Positions 41,244 to 54,582 are shown, counted from the stretch's first letter. The stretch: DNA of 64,000 nt from Streptomyces griseus (GCF_900460065.1 NZ_UAVD01000005.1:78501-142500); one strand, 5' to 3'. Program-made: numbers and translations. Notes: generated from the letters alone by a model not told the origin.

Positions 41244-42584
41244 TCACCGCACGGTGAGAAACGCCTCCGCGTCCCGAGCGCCCCGCTCCCGCGGCGCCCC
41301 CGCCGGATGCCCGACAGCCACCGCCCCGAGCGGATCCCAGGACGACGGCAGGGACAGCACCTCCCGCACCACGGACCGGCAGAACATCGTCGAGGACACC
41401 CACGCCGACCCCAGCCGCTCACCCGCCAGCGCGACCAGGAAGTTCTGCACGCCGGCGCCCGCCGCGACGACGAACATCTCGCGCTCCGCGGCGTCGCGCC
41501 GCTCGTCCCCGTACGTGTGCGAGCCGTCCATCACCAGGCACGGCACCGCCAGATACGGCGCGTTGCGCAGGACGTCCCCGCGCCGCACCCGCTTGGCGAT
41601 CGACTCCTCGCTCTTGCCGTCGCGCCGCAGGTCCTCGATCCACGCGTCGCGCATCGCGTCGAGCAGCCGGGTCCGCGACCCGGCGGACTCCAGCAGCACG
41701 AACCGCCACGGCGTCGTGTGATGAGGGGCCGGGGCGGTCACCGCGGCGGCCACGGCCCGCCGCACGGCACCGGGGTCCACCGGATCGTCGGTGAACTCGC
41801 GCACCGTACGCCGCAGCGTCACCGCTTCACGGATCGCCTCCGACGTCCCGAGGCGGAACATGTCGTCGGCCGCACTCCGTACGAGCGCACGCGCGCCCGG
41901 GGATTCCGCGTCGGCGGACACCGCGTGCGCCAGCCCCCGCACCACGGCGACCGGCAGCCCCTCCGCCTTGCCCTTGACCAGGTCCCCGGCCGAGGCCAGC
42001 TCGTCCGCCGTGGCCACGACCGTGGCGCTGAGCGGATTGCCGTACGCGTCCGTCCCGCCGCGCAGATCGTCCAGCACCCGCACTCCGGCCGCCCCGATCG
42101 CGACATCGGTCAGCCCGTTGCGCCAGGGCCGCCCGAACGTGTCCGTGACGACGACGCCCACCCGCACGCCGAGGGCGTCCCGCAGCCCGTCCCGGATGGC
42201 CCGGGCGGAGGCGTCCGAGTCCTCCGGCAGCAGCAGGACGGTCCCGGCCGGCGTGTTCGACGCGTCGACCCCGGCGGCGGCCATGACCAGACCCTGCCGG
42301 TTCTCCACGATGCGCAGCGGACCGCGCCGGGCCACGACCCGCACGGTCTCGGCGTCGATGGCGGCCTCGCGGTCGGCGGCCCGGACGACCCGGCCCTCGG
42401 CCTTGGAAACGATCTTCGAGGTGACGAGCAGGATGTCCCCGTCGACCAGTCCGGGCTCGGCCGCGGCGATCAGCTTGGCGAGATCGTCACCGGCCCGCAC
42501 CTCGGGCATCCCGCCCACCGCCCAGACCCGGAAGGAGGGCGCACCGGAAGGAGCGGTCCCACCGCCACCAGCAGAACCGCTCAC
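41244..42584 (-). CDS. fbiB: Coenzyme F420:L-glutamate ligase, bifunctional FbiB
   Basis: 446 residues from a GTG that overlaps the fbiA stop. The N-terminal CofE-like ligase domain (about 1-245) has [56 protein letters not shown] and [21 protein letters not shown]. The C-terminal nitroreductase-like FMN domain (about 255-440) has [21 protein letters not shown] and [23 protein letters not shown]. FbiB adds glutamates to F420-0 and, through the FMN domain, reduces the dehydro precursor. Both domains are intact. It is translationally coupled to fbiA upstream. Confidence 0.95.
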   Translation of the reverse strand: MSGSAGGGGTAPSGAPSFRVWAVGGMPEVRAGDDLAKLIAAAEPGLVDGDILLVTSKIVSKAEGRVVRAADREAAIDAETVRVVARRGPLRIVENRQGLVMAAAGVDASNTPAGTVLLLPEDSDASARAIRDGLRDALGVRVGVVVTDTFGRPWRNGLTDVAIGAAGVRVLDDLRGGTDAYGNPLSATVVATADELASAGDLVKGKAEGLPVAVVRGLAHAVSADAESPGARALVRSAADDMFRLGTSEAIREAVTLRRTVREFTDDPVDPGAVRRAVAAAVTAPAPHHTTPWRFVLLESAGSRTRLLDAMRDAWIEDLRRDGKSEESIAKRVRRGDVLRNAPYLAVPCLVMDGSHTYGDERRDAAEREMFVVAAGAGVQNFLVALAGERLGSAWVSSTMFCRSVVREVLSLPSSWDPLGAVAVGHPAGAPRERGARDAEAFLTVR

Positions 42585-43537
42585 GCCCGGACCTCCTCGG
42601 CCAGCTCCAGCGCCTGCCGGGCCATCGCCGCGGTCGCGTCCACGTCCGTCATCATCAGCGGCACCGCCCGGCAGCGGATCCCCGCCGCCTCGACCTCCTC
42701 GACCGCGCCCGCGTCGACCGTGTCCACCAGCCACCCGTCCAGCAGCCCCGAACCGTAGTGCCGGGCCACGGCAGCGGCCGTCGACTCGACGCCCACCGCG
42801 GCGAGCACCTTGTCCGCCATACCCCGCACGGGCGCGTCCCCGACGATGGGGGAGAGGCCGACGACCGGCACCCCGGCCTCGGCGATGGCCTCCCTGATCC
42901 CGGGCACGGCGAGGATCGTGCCGATGGACACCACCGGGTTCGACGGCGGGAAGACGATCACATCGGCCGAGCCGATGGCCTCCAGCACCCCCGGAGCCGG
43001 CTTGGCCTGCTCCGCGCCGACCGGCACGATCGCCTGCGCCTCGACGGAGGCGCGCAGCTTCACCCAGTACTCCTGGAAGTGGATCGCCTTGCTCTCGCCG
43101 TCCGTCTCGACGGCGACATGCGTCTCGACCCGGTCGTCGGACATGGGGAGCAGCCGCACGCCCGGCTGCCACCGGGCGCAGAGCGCCTCGGTGACCGCGC
43201 TCAGCGGATAGCCCGCGCCGAGCATCTGCGTCCGGACGATGTGGGTCGCGAAGTCGCGGTCGCCGAGCCCGAACCACCCGGGGCCCACCCCGTACGCCGC
43301 GAGCTCCTCCTTGACCTGGAAGGTCTCGTCGGTCCGCCCCCAGCCCTGCTCCTCGTTGATGCCACCGCCGAGGGTGTACATCACGGTGTCGAGGTCGGGG
43401 CAGACCTTCAGCCCGAACAGATGGATGTCATCACCCGTGTTGCCGATCACCGTGATGTCCGCGTCGGGCGCGGCCTGCTTGAGGCCGCGAAGGAAGCGGG
43501 CACCGCCGATGCCACCGGCCAGAACAACAATGCGCAT
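42581..43537 (-). CDS. fbiA: 2-phospho-L-lactate transferase (FbiA/CofD)
   Basis: 318 residues. The opening [20 protein letters not shown] and the [26 protein letters not shown] block are diagnostic. [19 protein letters not shown] and [19 protein letters not shown] complete the fold. It joins the phospho-lactate or phosphoenolpyruvate moiety from the guanylated precursor to Fo, giving F420-0 or its dehydro form. The gene comes first in the fbiA-fbiB pair. No clear ribosome site precedes the ATG at 43537; CAAACT lies seven bases upstream. The other F420 genes (fbiC, fbiD) are not in the window. Confidence 0.95.
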   Translation of the reverse strand: MRIVVLAGGIGGARFLRGLKQAAPDADITVIGNTGDDIHLFGLKVCPDLDTVMYTLGGGINEEQGWGRTDETFQVKEELAAYGVGPGWFGLGDRDFATHIVRTQMLGAGYPLSAVTEALCARWQPGVRLLPMSDDRVETHVAVETDGESKAIHFQEYWVKLRASVEAQAIVPVGAEQAKPAPGVLEAIGSADVIVFPPSNPVVSIGTILAVPGIREAIAEAGVPVVGLSPIVGDAPVRGMADKVLAAVGVESTAAAVARHYGSGLLDGWLVDTVDAGAVEEVEAAGIRCRAVPLMMTDVDATAAMARQALELAEEVRA

Positions 43538-43550
43538 GCACAGCAGTTTG

Positions 43551-44051
43551 TCAGGCGGGTACGACGTCCACGGCCGTCGGGGCGCTTTGCGTGGCGTGCA
43601 TCGGCATCTCGGTCAGACCCGGGTAGTAGACGTGCAGGCTGACCGCCGGTTCGAGCGAGTCGTTGACCACCTCGTGGACGTACCCCGGGCCGAAGGCACG
43701 CTGCGCCCCGGCGCCGAGCGACCGCGCCCCGCTCTCGGTGCGCTCGGTCAACCGGCCCTCCAGCACCGTCAGTACGCCGGCGGAGAGGCCGTGGTCGTGG
43801 AGCCCGCTGCCCTGGCCGGGCACCCAGCTGAGCAGCCACACCTCGTAGCCGGGGCCCTGGTGCAGGCGGTGGTACCAGCGGGAGGCGGAGTCGTACTGGA
43901 CGATTCCGGCCCACTGCGCGCGGTCGGCCGCGATGGAGCGGGCGAGGCCGACGAACTCGGAGACGGTGGAGGGGTGCTCGCGGGCGGGCTGCAGGAGGTG
44001 CTGCACCTCAAGGATGTCGCCGGCGATCTGAAGGTCGCTGTCGCTGTTCAT
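43551..44051 (-). CDS. Cysteine dioxygenase family protein
   Basis: 166 residues, one cupin domain. The metal site is visible in GSGLHDHGLSAGVLTVLEG, with the two histidines of HDH, and in GPGYVHEVVNDS with the third histidine. A WYHRLHQGPGYEVWLLSWVPG strand precedes it. Such iron enzymes oxidise cysteine or another thiol to the sulfinate. The usual Cys-Tyr cofactor cannot be confirmed here because no cysteine is present in the protein, so a 3-mercaptopropionate-like or other thiol dioxygenase is possible. It precedes fbiA by 13 bases on the same strand. Confidence 0.82.
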   Translation of the reverse strand: MNSDSDLQIAGDILEVQHLLQPAREHPSTVSEFVGLARSIAADRAQWAGIVQYDSASRWYHRLHQGPGYEVWLLSWVPGQGSGLHDHGLSAGVLTVLEGRLTERTESGARSLGAGAQRAFGPGYVHEVVNDSLEPAVSLHVYYPGLTEMPMHATQSAPTAVDVVPA

Positions 44052-44760
44052 GGCTGCGGTGGTTCCTCGGCATGGGGGGTGCGCGTGCGGGGAGTCGCGG
44101 AGAGCGTCGGCAGCCCGGAAACGGGCCGCGGGAAGTGCGAGGCGTGGGGGAGGAGCGGGAGGAGACGAAGAGAGACGCTCGACCGGAGAGGCTGGATCAG
44201 AGCTGGAGCGCTAGGGCATCAACAGCTGTGACAGCTGGAACAGCAACAGCGGGCCTGGACAGCGCTACGGAACCCACGGATGTGGGTGACGTGCATGGCT
44301 GAGGTCGCTGGCATGGGATCAAGGAGACCGGTTCAGCCGTCCGCTGTCAACCCAATGCCCGATATGGGGGCAATGTTTCACCCCTTTCGGTTGTCGGGTT
44401 TGAAGAAAGGTTTATGCGCGCCAGGGCGGGACACGTGGCGCATCATCCGCGCCCTCAAACGCGGCTGACGCTCCGTGACCTGACTGTGATCTTGATCGCT
44501 TCAGTGATCGAATCGCAACACAAGGGAGCTTTCGCTCGTCTCTCCCGAGGAAGGGCGTGGGGTCGTGGGGCCAGTGGCATATGTCAGGTTTTTGCTGATT
44601 TGAACACTTTCTGCATACGCTTGGTTCCGCAGAGTGAATCCCTGGGCCAATAGCAGATCCTCGCTTGACTGGCCCGGAGCTACACACTTGTAATTTCACT
44701 CGTGTCGTTCAGCCGCAAACGGCTGCATCACGGGACGCAAGAGACAGACGAGGGGCGCAC
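44052..44760. other. 709-base promoter region of whiB
   Basis: This long gap between the divergent cysteine dioxygenase and whiB genes is AT-rich compared with the rest, most of all at 44330-44420 and 44500-44700. Short open frames (for example 44414-44653) lack ribosome sites and coding bias. It holds a consensus-like promoter at 44665-44694. The length suggests several promoters or regulator sites, as expected for a developmental gene. Confidence 0.6.
44665..44694 (+). promoter_or_regulatory. Promoter of whiB
   Basis: TTGACT (44665-44670) and TGTAAT (44689-44694) are separated by 18 bases. This predicts a transcript start near 44701 and a leader of about 60 bases before the ATG at 44761. 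Confidence 0.55.
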
Positions 44761-45024
44761 ATGACCGAGCTGTTCCAGCAACTGCTGGTCGAGGACGCGG
44801 ACGAGGAACTCGGCTGGCAGGAGCGCGCACTGTGCGCCCAGACCGATCCCGAGTCCTTCTTTCCCGAAAAGGGCGGATCCACCCGCGAGGCCAAGAAGGT
44901 CTGCCTCGCCTGCGAGGTGCGCTCGGAATGCCTTGAGTACGCCCTCTCCAACGACGAACGCTTCGGCATCTGGGGCGGGCTCTCCGAGCGGGAACGGCGA
45001 CGCCTCAAGAAGGCCGCCATCTGA
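44761..45024 (+). CDS. whiB: WhiB, iron-sulfur transcription factor for sporulation
   Basis: 87 residues. Four cysteines in the Wbl arrangement are visible: one in ALCAQTDPESFFPEKG, then VCLACEVRSEC (C-x2-C-x5-C). After the turn FGIWGGLSERERR comes a basic end, RRLKKAAI, which binds DNA or the sigma factor. The cluster is an oxygen/NO-sensitive 4Fe-4S centre. WhiB acts with WhiA in aerial hyphae to start septation. The identity as WhiB (the WhiB2 of mycobacteria) rests on sequence and on the fbiA-whiB-manB neighbourhood. The ATG at 44761 follows ACGAGGGGC. Confidence 0.95.
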   Translation: MTELFQQLLVEDADEELGWQERALCAQTDPESFFPEKGGSTREAKKVCLACEVRSECLEYALSNDERFGIWGGLSERERRRLKKAAI

Positions 45025-45109
45025 CGCCCACCCCCGGCCGGCCGCGCCACAGGGCGCGTCGACCACCGCACCACCGCACCACCGCATCCGGAGAGACCCC
45101 GGGCGCATC

Positions 45110-45275
45110 CCGCACCACACCCGGACCGGACCCGCTCCCGGGCGCACCCCGAACCGCCCCGGACCGGACCCGCCCCCGGGCGCACCCCGAACACGCCCCA
45201 CCGGAGCGGGCGCACCCCGGGTTTCCCCGCCGGGCCCCGGCGCACCCCTGGGCCCCCACCGGGCCCCGGCGCACC
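45110..45275. repeat. Degenerate C-rich tandem repeats downstream of whiB
   Basis: Units centred on GGGCGCACCCCGAAC recur, some with a preceding GGACCGGACCCGC. Two near-identical 30-base units lie around 45121-45190; the rest are more diverged, and CCGGCGCACCCC appears later. The C/G strand asymmetry is unusual for non-coding DNA. Confidence 0.5.
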
Positions 45276-45501
45276 CCGAACGACCACGGGGCGCCGCCGC
45301 TCTCGCGAGCAGCCGCAGAGCGACCCGCACCCGACCGCACCCCCGCACACCCCACCCCCATTTCACCCCCACCCCCACCCCTCACTCCCGGTACTCCACT
45401 TCCCCCGCGCCCCGCGCCTCCGGCCGAGGCCGCGACGCCTGTCCGGCAGGCCCCGGCTCCTCCGGTTCCCCGGCAGGCCCCGGACCCGCTCGGCCACCCC
45501 C

Positions 45502-45550
45502 GACGGCCCGTCCGCCGCCCCCTTCCCCGGGGCTCGGCGGACGGGCCGTC
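45502..45550. terminator. Long inverted repeat upstream of the giant glycosyltransferase
   Basis: GACGGCCCGTCCGCCG (45502-45517) and its exact complement (45535-45550) form a 16-base stem with a 17-base loop. It may end the whiB transcript, or attenuate or protect the downstream leader. Confidence 0.6.
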
Positions 45551-45716
45551 AGCACGTCCGCGCCCGCCCCCTTCACCGGCTCCGACCCCCGCCACCTGTC
45601 CGTACCGTTAGTGTGGGGCCCCGTCCGAGACGCGCCAACGCCCCGACGGCGCGCGCGTGTACACCGATGCAGCCCCCGGGGACGCCCCCGGACCCGGCCG
45701 GAGGGCCCGTACCTCG

Positions 45717-49654
<3,938 letters not shown>

Positions 49655-49658
<4 letters not shown>

Positions 49659-51193
49659 AGTCCACCCACCTGTCCCTGATCGCGGGCGCGGCCGTCCTGG
49701 CCGCCATCACCGGCTTCGCCACGATCACCGCGCCCGGAGCCCCGGCGGACACCGGGACGAAGTCCGCCACGCTGCTGCCGGTCGAGCGCTCCAGCCTGGT
49801 CTGCCCGCGGCCCAGCGACTCCGACCTCGCGGAGACGCGGTACACCGCGTTCACCCCCGCCGGCGAGGGCGGCGACGCCGAGGGCACCGCCGAGCTGAAG
49901 CCGGCCCTGCCGGTCGTGGACGACGAGGACGAGACCGACCCCAAGAAGGTCAAGAAGGCCGAGGAGGCGGCGAAGAAGGCGAAGGAGAAGGCCGACAAGC
50001 CGGTCCTCGCCGTGAAGCAGCCCGGAACCCCGGTCGTCGCCGAGGCCGACGGATCCGACGCCCCGGCCCTCGTCGGCACGGCCACCGGCACACTCGCCCC
50101 CGGCTGGGTCGCCCAGCAGACCACCGAGGTCACCGTCGGCGGAGCCCGCGGGCTCCTCGGGGTCACCTGCACCGCCCCCGACACGGACTTCTGGTTCCCG
50201 GGCGCGAGCACCGCGAAGTCCCGCCAGGACTACCTCCACCTCACCAACCCCGAGGACTCCGCCGCCGTCGCCGACATCGAGCTGTACGGCCCCGAGGGCG
50301 CGCTCAAGTCGGAGGTCGGCGACGGCATCACCGTGCCCGCCCGCTCCAGCGTCGCCGTTCTGCTGTCCACCCTCACCGCCGAGGCGGTCGACCAGCTGAC
50401 CGCCCATGTCACCACCCGCTCGGGCCGGATCGGCGCGGTCGTCCTGAGCGCCGACGACCAGGCCGGCAGCGACTGGATCACCGCGTCCGACGACCCCGAC
50501 GGCACGCTCGTGCTCCCCGGCATCCCGGCCGATGCCACCTCCGTACAGCTGGTGGCGTTCGCACCGGGCGAGGACGACGCCGACGTGAAGATCCAGCTGC
50601 TGGGGAAGAACGCGGCCTTCTCCCCGGCCGGGAACGCCACCCTGCACATCAAGTCCTCCATGACGGCGGCCGTCGACCTCAAGGACGTCACCCGGGGCGA
50701 GCCGGGCTCCCTGCGGCTGAGCCCCGTCCAGAAGGGCCGGCCGACCCCGATCGTGGCCGCCCTGCGTGTGGTCCGCGGCAAGGGCGACAAGCAGGAGATC
50801 GCCTACATCCCGGCCACCGCACCCGTCGGCGCACGGGCGAGCGTCCCGGACAACCGGGCCGAGGGCTCCACGCTGTCCCTGACCGCGCCGGGCGCCGCGG
50901 CCGAGGTGAAGGTCACCGCGTCGGCGGGCAGCGGCGGCGGCGAACCGGCCGTGGAGACGTACACGGTCAAGGCCGGCACGACCCTCGCCGTCACCCCGAA
51001 GGCCCCGGAGGGCCTCAAGGGCGCCTACGCGCTGACCGTCGAGACGACCTCGGGCGGTCCGGTCCACGCGTCGCGCACCCTGGCGCGCACCGAGGGCGGC
51101 GTCCAGATGTTCACCGTGCAGACGCTCCCCGACGACCGGGGCACGGTCGAGGTCCCGTCGGCCCGGCAGGACCTCTCGGTCCTCGACGACTGA
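49655..51193 (+). CDS. Secreted DUF5719 family protein
   Basis: 512 residues from a GTG overlapping the previous stop, so its translation is coupled to the giant glycosyltransferase. A signal-peptide-like helix (about 7-27) is followed by RSSLVCPRPSDSDLAETRYTAF and a charged helical insert (about 90-120, Lys/Glu/Ala-rich). The rest is a series of beta repeats (ADIELYGPEG, VQLVAFAPGEDDADVKIQLL and similar) of the kind seen in beta-sandwich or propeller proteins. One cysteine pair (VCPRP and VTCTAP) may form a disulphide. The function is unknown; the fixed position after the glycosyltransferase suggests a shared envelope role. Confidence 0.75.
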
Positions 51194-51217
51194 GGGCGAG
51201 CTGGCCGCCGAAGCCCG

Positions 51218-51250
51218 AGCGGCCCCCGAGGGCTCACCCCGGGGGCTGCT
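51218..51250. terminator. Hairpin between DUF5719 and the metallopeptidase-like gene
   Basis: AGCGGCCCCCG (51218-51228) pairs with CGGGGGCTGCT (51240-51250) with one G-U pair. It lies between convergent genes. Confidence 0.55.
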
Positions 51251-51345
51251 CGACGGGGCCCGCTCCGGAGAGCTGTCCGGCCGAGCCGCTCCAGAGGGCT
51301 GCACGCCGGGCCGCTCCGGTGGTCTGCTCCGGAGAGGGGCGGCCC

Positions 51346-51774
51346 TCAGTCCTGCCCGTACCGGGGGTCGACCGACTCGGGCGCCAGCCCCAGCAGCTCG
51401 GCCACCTGCTCGACGACGACCTCGTGCACGAGCAGGGCGCGCTCGTCGCGGCTCTTGGTGCGGATCTCCACGGGCCGCCGGTAGACGACGATCTGCGCGG
51501 GCCGCCCCTTCTCCGCGGACACGGCGCTGCCGAGCGGAACGACCTCCTCGGGAGTGCCGGGCACATCGAGGACGACGAAGTCGACCTCGGCCAGCTGGGG
51601 CCAGCGCCGCTCCAGCCGTTCCACCGAGTCCTGGACCAGATCACGGAAGGTCTCCCCCCGGCTGGCCGACAGCGGCACCTGCGGCGGGGCGACCGGCCCG
51701 CGCATACCGCGGCCATGACGATCACGACGCCGGGGCCGCGGCTCGAACGGGTGGGGAGGTACGGAGCTGTCCAT
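51346..51774 (-). CDS. Metallopeptidase-family protein with degenerate HExxH
   Basis: 142 residues from the ATG at 51774. The conserved core is FRDLVQDSVERLERRWPQLAEVDFVVLDVP, then IVVYRRPVEIRTKSRDERALLVHEVVVEQVAELLGL. In the minimal-zincin family this site is normally HExxH. Here it reads HEVVVEQ, so the second zinc histidine is missing. Zinc binding by HExxxE-type ligands or loss of activity are both possible. The C-terminus SVDPRYGQD is family-typical. The gene is close to DUF3499 and manB, as in mycobacteria. Minus-strand TACGCT nine bases before the ATG suggests a leaderless message. Confidence 0.78.
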   Translation of the reverse strand: MDSSVPPHPFEPRPRRRDRHGRGMRGPVAPPQVPLSASRGETFRDLVQDSVERLERRWPQLAEVDFVVLDVPGTPEEVVPLGSAVSAEKGRPAQIVVYRRPVEIRTKSRDERALLVHEVVVEQVAELLGLAPESVDPRYGQD

Positions 51775-52126
51775 CACCGACGCAGCGTAACGCTCCGGAG
51801 ACCGGCGTGATCGGTGAGCCGACGCGGCCGACCGGGCCTTTCGGAGAGGAGCTCGTCCCGCCTCCGGATGTCCACAGTTGAACATTTCGGCCAAGGTTGA
51901 GCCCTTTTCAGGCCCGTAATCCGATCATCACCCCCGCGCCCGACGCCGTGATCCACCCCCGCCCACGACCGCCACGACCACCGCGCGGGCGCCGGACCCC
52001 CGCCGCGGCGCAGGTCAGGGTAGCCGCCCCGAACACCGCCGTGCCGCAGGTCACGGGGCGACACGGTGGGGTGACCCGAGGGGGAGTCGTCGCAGCCCGC
52101 TCAAGAGTGCGGTACCGTCCAACATC
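51775..52126. other. 352-base divergent promoter region
   Basis: It separates the metallopeptidase-like gene (minus) and DUF3499 (plus). A patch at 51868-51935 is AT-rich (TCCACAGTTGAACATTTCGG). A -10 box for DUF3499 lies at 52113-52118 and a minus-strand TACGCT at 51784-51789. No gene is supported. Confidence 0.5.
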
Positions 52127-52129
52127 GTG
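52113..52129 (+). promoter_or_regulatory. -10 box and leaderless start of DUF3499
   Basis: TACCGT (52113-52118) lies eight bases before the GTG at 52127. No Shine-Dalgarno sequence is present in the spacer. Confidence 0.45.
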
Positions 52130-52504
52130 AGCCCTGTACGTCGCTGTTCGCGCACCGCGTGCGGCCGCCCTGCCGTCGCGACACTGACGTACGTCTATGC
52201 CGATTCGACTGCGGTCCTCGGCCCGCTCGCCACCTACGCCGAGCCCCACTGTTACGACCTGTGCGCCGAACACAGTGAGCGGCTCACCGCGCCACGGGGC
52301 TGGGAAGTGGTGCGGCTCTCCGACGGCTCCGCACCCGCGCACCCCAGCGGCGACGACCTCGAAGCACTCGCCAACGCGGTCCGCGAAGCGGCACGCCCGC
52401 CCGACCGGGGCACGGACGCCGGGGGCCGGGGACCACGCGCCGCCGACTCGGTGGAAGTGGCCCGCCGGGGCCACCTGAGAGTGCTGCGCTCACCGGACTC
52501 CTGA
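52127..52504 (+). CDS. DUF3499 domain-containing protein
   Basis: 125 residues. The first 65 residues carry two paired motifs that look like a small zinc site: RRCSRTACGRPAVATLTYVY and HCYDLCAEHSERLTAPRGW, with four cysteines and histidines positioned as in a zinc ribbon. The acidic middle and the C-terminal half are less conserved. Homologues sit near manB and whiB in most actinobacteria, which is the main clue to a role; none is established. The GTG follows a TACCGT box by eight bases. Confidence 0.8.
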   Translation: MSPVRRCSRTACGRPAVATLTYVYADSTAVLGPLATYAEPHCYDLCAEHSERLTAPRGWEVVRLSDGSAPAHPSGDDLEALANAVREAARPPDRGTDAGGRGPRAADSVEVARRGHLRVLRSPDS

Positions 52505-52573
52505 GGCCGACGCCTGGGGCTCTGCCCGGCCGGGTAGTTTGGGCGCTCCGCAAAGACCCCAGGAGGACCGGCC

Positions 52574-53941
52574 GTGGTTGCTGATCTGTCGCAGCTCGTC
52601 AAGGCGTACGACGTGCGCGGAGTGGTGCCCGACCAGTGGGACGCGTCGCTGGCCGAACTCTTCGGAGCCGCGTTCGTCCAGGTCACCGCCGCCGACGCGA
52701 TCGTGATCGGCCACGACATGCGCCCCACGTCACCGGAGCTCGCCGGCGCGTTCGCCCGCGGCGCGGCGGCCCGGGGCGCGGACGTCACGCTCATCGGCCT
52801 CTGCTCCACGGACCAGCTGTACTACGCGTCGGGGGCCCTCGGCCTCCCCGGGGCGATGTTCACGGCCTCGCACAACCCGGCGCGGTACAACGGCATCAAG
52901 ATGTGCCGGGCGGGCGCCGCCCCGGTCGGCCAGGACACCGGCCTCGCCGAGATCCGCACCCTGGTCGAGCAGTGGTCGGACGGCGCCCCGCAGCCCGCGC
53001 CCGCCACCGCCCCCGGCACGATCACCGAACGCGACACCCTCACCGACTACGCCGCACACCTCCTCGGCCTCGTCGACCTGACCGCGATCCGCCCCCTGAA
53101 GGTCGTGGTCGACGCGGGCAACGGCATGGGCGGCCACACGGTCCCCACCGTCTTCGGAGGCCTCCCGCTCGACCTCGTACCGATGTACTTCGAGCTGGAC
53201 GGCACCTTCCCCAACCACGAGGCCAACCCCCTCGACCCGAAGAACATCGTCGACCTCCAGGCCCGCGTCCTCGCCGAGGGCGCCGACCTCGGCCTCGCCT
53301 TCGACGGCGACGCGGACCGCTGCTTCGTCGTCGACGAGCGGGGCGCGGGCGTCTCCCCCTCCGCGATCACGGCCCTGGTCGCCGCCCGCGAGCTGGCCCG
53401 CAACGGCGGCGAGGGCATCGTCATCCACAACCTGATCACCTCCTCCTCCGTCCCCGAGGTGGTCCGCGAGAACGGCGGCACCCCGGTCCGCACCCGCGTC
53501 GGCCACTCCTTCATCAAGACGGAGATGGCGGAGCACGGTGCGATCTTCGGCGGCGAGCACTCGGCGCACTACTACTTCCGCGACTTCTGGAACGCCGACA
53601 CGGGCATGCTCGCCGCCCTCCACGTACTCGCCGCACTCGGCGGCCAGCAGAAGCCGCTCTCCGAACTGGTCGCCGAGTACGACCGGTACAGCGGCTCCGG
53701 CGAGATCAACTCCACCGTCGCCGACCAGACCGCCAGCCTGACCACCATCAGGAAGGTCTACGGAGCCCGCGACGGCATCACCTTCGACGACCTGGACGGC
53801 CTCACCGTCACGGCCGCCGACTGGTGGTTCAACCTCCGCGCCTCGAACACGGAACCGCTCCTGCGCCTGAACGTCGAGGCGAAGGACGAGAAGACGATGG
53901 CGGCCGTACGGGACGAGGTCCTGGGCCTGATCCGGGGGTGA
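52574..53941 (+). CDS. manB: Phosphomannomutase/phosphoglucomutase
   Basis: 455 residues from a GTG with AGGAGG. The four family loops are present: the phosphoserine TASHNPARYNGIK (about Ser98), metal-binding FDGDADRCF, sugar-binding GGEHSAHYYF, and phosphate-binding RASNTEPLLRLNVEA. It converts mannose-6-phosphate to mannose-1-phosphate, the substrate for the ManC-like enzyme at 36983. The neighbour manA supplies mannose-6-phosphate. Glucose-phosphate activity is usual for the family. The gene is 69 bases after DUF3499 on the same strand. Confidence 0.95.
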   Translation: MVADLSQLVKAYDVRGVVPDQWDASLAELFGAAFVQVTAADAIVIGHDMRPTSPELAGAFARGAAARGADVTLIGLCSTDQLYYASGALGLPGAMFTASHNPARYNGIKMCRAGAAPVGQDTGLAEIRTLVEQWSDGAPQPAPATAPGTITERDTLTDYAAHLLGLVDLTAIRPLKVVVDAGNGMGGHTVPTVFGGLPLDLVPMYFELDGTFPNHEANPLDPKNIVDLQARVLAEGADLGLAFDGDADRCFVVDERGAGVSPSAITALVAARELARNGGEGIVIHNLITSSSVPEVVRENGGTPVRTRVGHSFIKTEMAEHGAIFGGEHSAHYYFRDFWNADTGMLAALHVLAALGGQQKPLSELVAEYDRYSGSGEINSTVADQTASLTTIRKVYGARDGITFDDLDGLTVTAADWWFNLRASNTEPLLRLNVEAKDEKTMAAVRDEVLGLIRG

Positions 53942-54223
53942 CCCGGCCCTTTCGGGCTTCTTCCCGCCGGACCGGGCTTCTTCCCGCCCCTCCGGCGTTC
54001 GAGGAGCGGGGTCCGGGGCGGAGCCCCGGTCACGGGAAGGGGCGGGCAGGGGAGAAGCCCGCCGCGGGCGCCGCCCCCACGCCGGGTCCCCCGCCCACCC
54101 GGACCCCACGCCATCCCCCGTTTACTCCCCCCGGGCCAGGCCGCGCCCCCTCCACCCCGGCGGTAGGCTGACGACGCCTGATCCACGCGGATCGGGACTC
54201 GCATGCTCGAAGGGACTCACCCC
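53942..54223. repeat. Spacer with a streptomycete intergenic repeat
   Basis: At 53985-54035 the spacer carries CCTCCGGCGTTCGAGGAGCG and a following GGGTCCGGGGCGGAGCCCCGG. From memory this type of motif recurs in intergenic regions of many Streptomyces genomes. CTTCTTCCCGCC is also duplicated just before it. It can fold into a hairpin (GGGGC and GCCCC arms) and may act as the manB terminator. Confidence 0.5.
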
Positions 54224-54406
54224 ATGGCGCTCGAAGCCGGCCTCCTGGAGATCCTGGCCTGCCCGGCCTGCCACTCCCCGCTCGACGACCGCTCGGCTGC
54301 CGACAGCCCCGAGCTGGTCTGCACGGGCGACGACTGCGGCCTGGCCTACCCGGTCCGGGACGGCATCCCGGTCCTCCTCGTCGACGAGGCGCGCCGCCCC
54401 GCCTGA
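54224..54406 (+). CDS. Trm112 family small zinc protein
   Basis: 60 residues from the ATG at 54224, with AAGGGA upstream; an ATG at 54203 would add seven residues. It has the Trm112 layout: [14 protein letters not shown] with the first Cys-x2-Cys, [22 protein letters not shown] with the second pair, and a closing acidic/basic tail. In eukaryotes Trm112 activates methyltransferases; in bacteria the role is not clear. It lies between manB and the SIS-domain gene on the same strand, as in other actinobacteria. Confidence 0.88.
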   Translation: MALEAGLLEILACPACHSPLDDRSAADSPELVCTGDDCGLAYPVRDGIPVLLVDEARRPA

Positions 54407-54582
54407 CCGCGAGCGACCACGCGTACGGGCAGGACGACGCGGACCACACGGGGCGGCCCCGGCAGCGCACGACGGCCGGGCCCGACCGGGGTCGGCCGCA
54501 CCGTTCCCCGCCGCGCCCGCTCCGGAGGCCCGGCCCCGCAGCCGCAGCCCCCACCCCACCCGGTGATCGGAGGCCCACCGAT

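Larger units (their letters stand above)
45025..45716. other. 692-base C-rich region between whiB and the giant glycosyltransferase
   Basis: The plus strand is strikingly rich in C and poor in G and T, especially at 45040-45400. Within 45110-45275 imperfect repeats of CCCGGGCGCACCCCGAAC and CCGGGCCCCGGCGCACCCC recur five or six times. A strong inverted repeat lies at 45502-45550. No gene is supported. The repeats lie right after whiB. Confidence 0.6.

Noticed and set aside
42585..43277. N-terminal extension of FbiB
   Set aside because: The frame stays open through fbiA, but the family sequence begins at the GTG at 42584, which overlaps the fbiA stop.
44414..44653. Possible small gene upstream of whiB
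   Set aside because: No ribosome-binding site, no third-position G/C bias, and no recognisable motif; it lies in a probable regulatory region.
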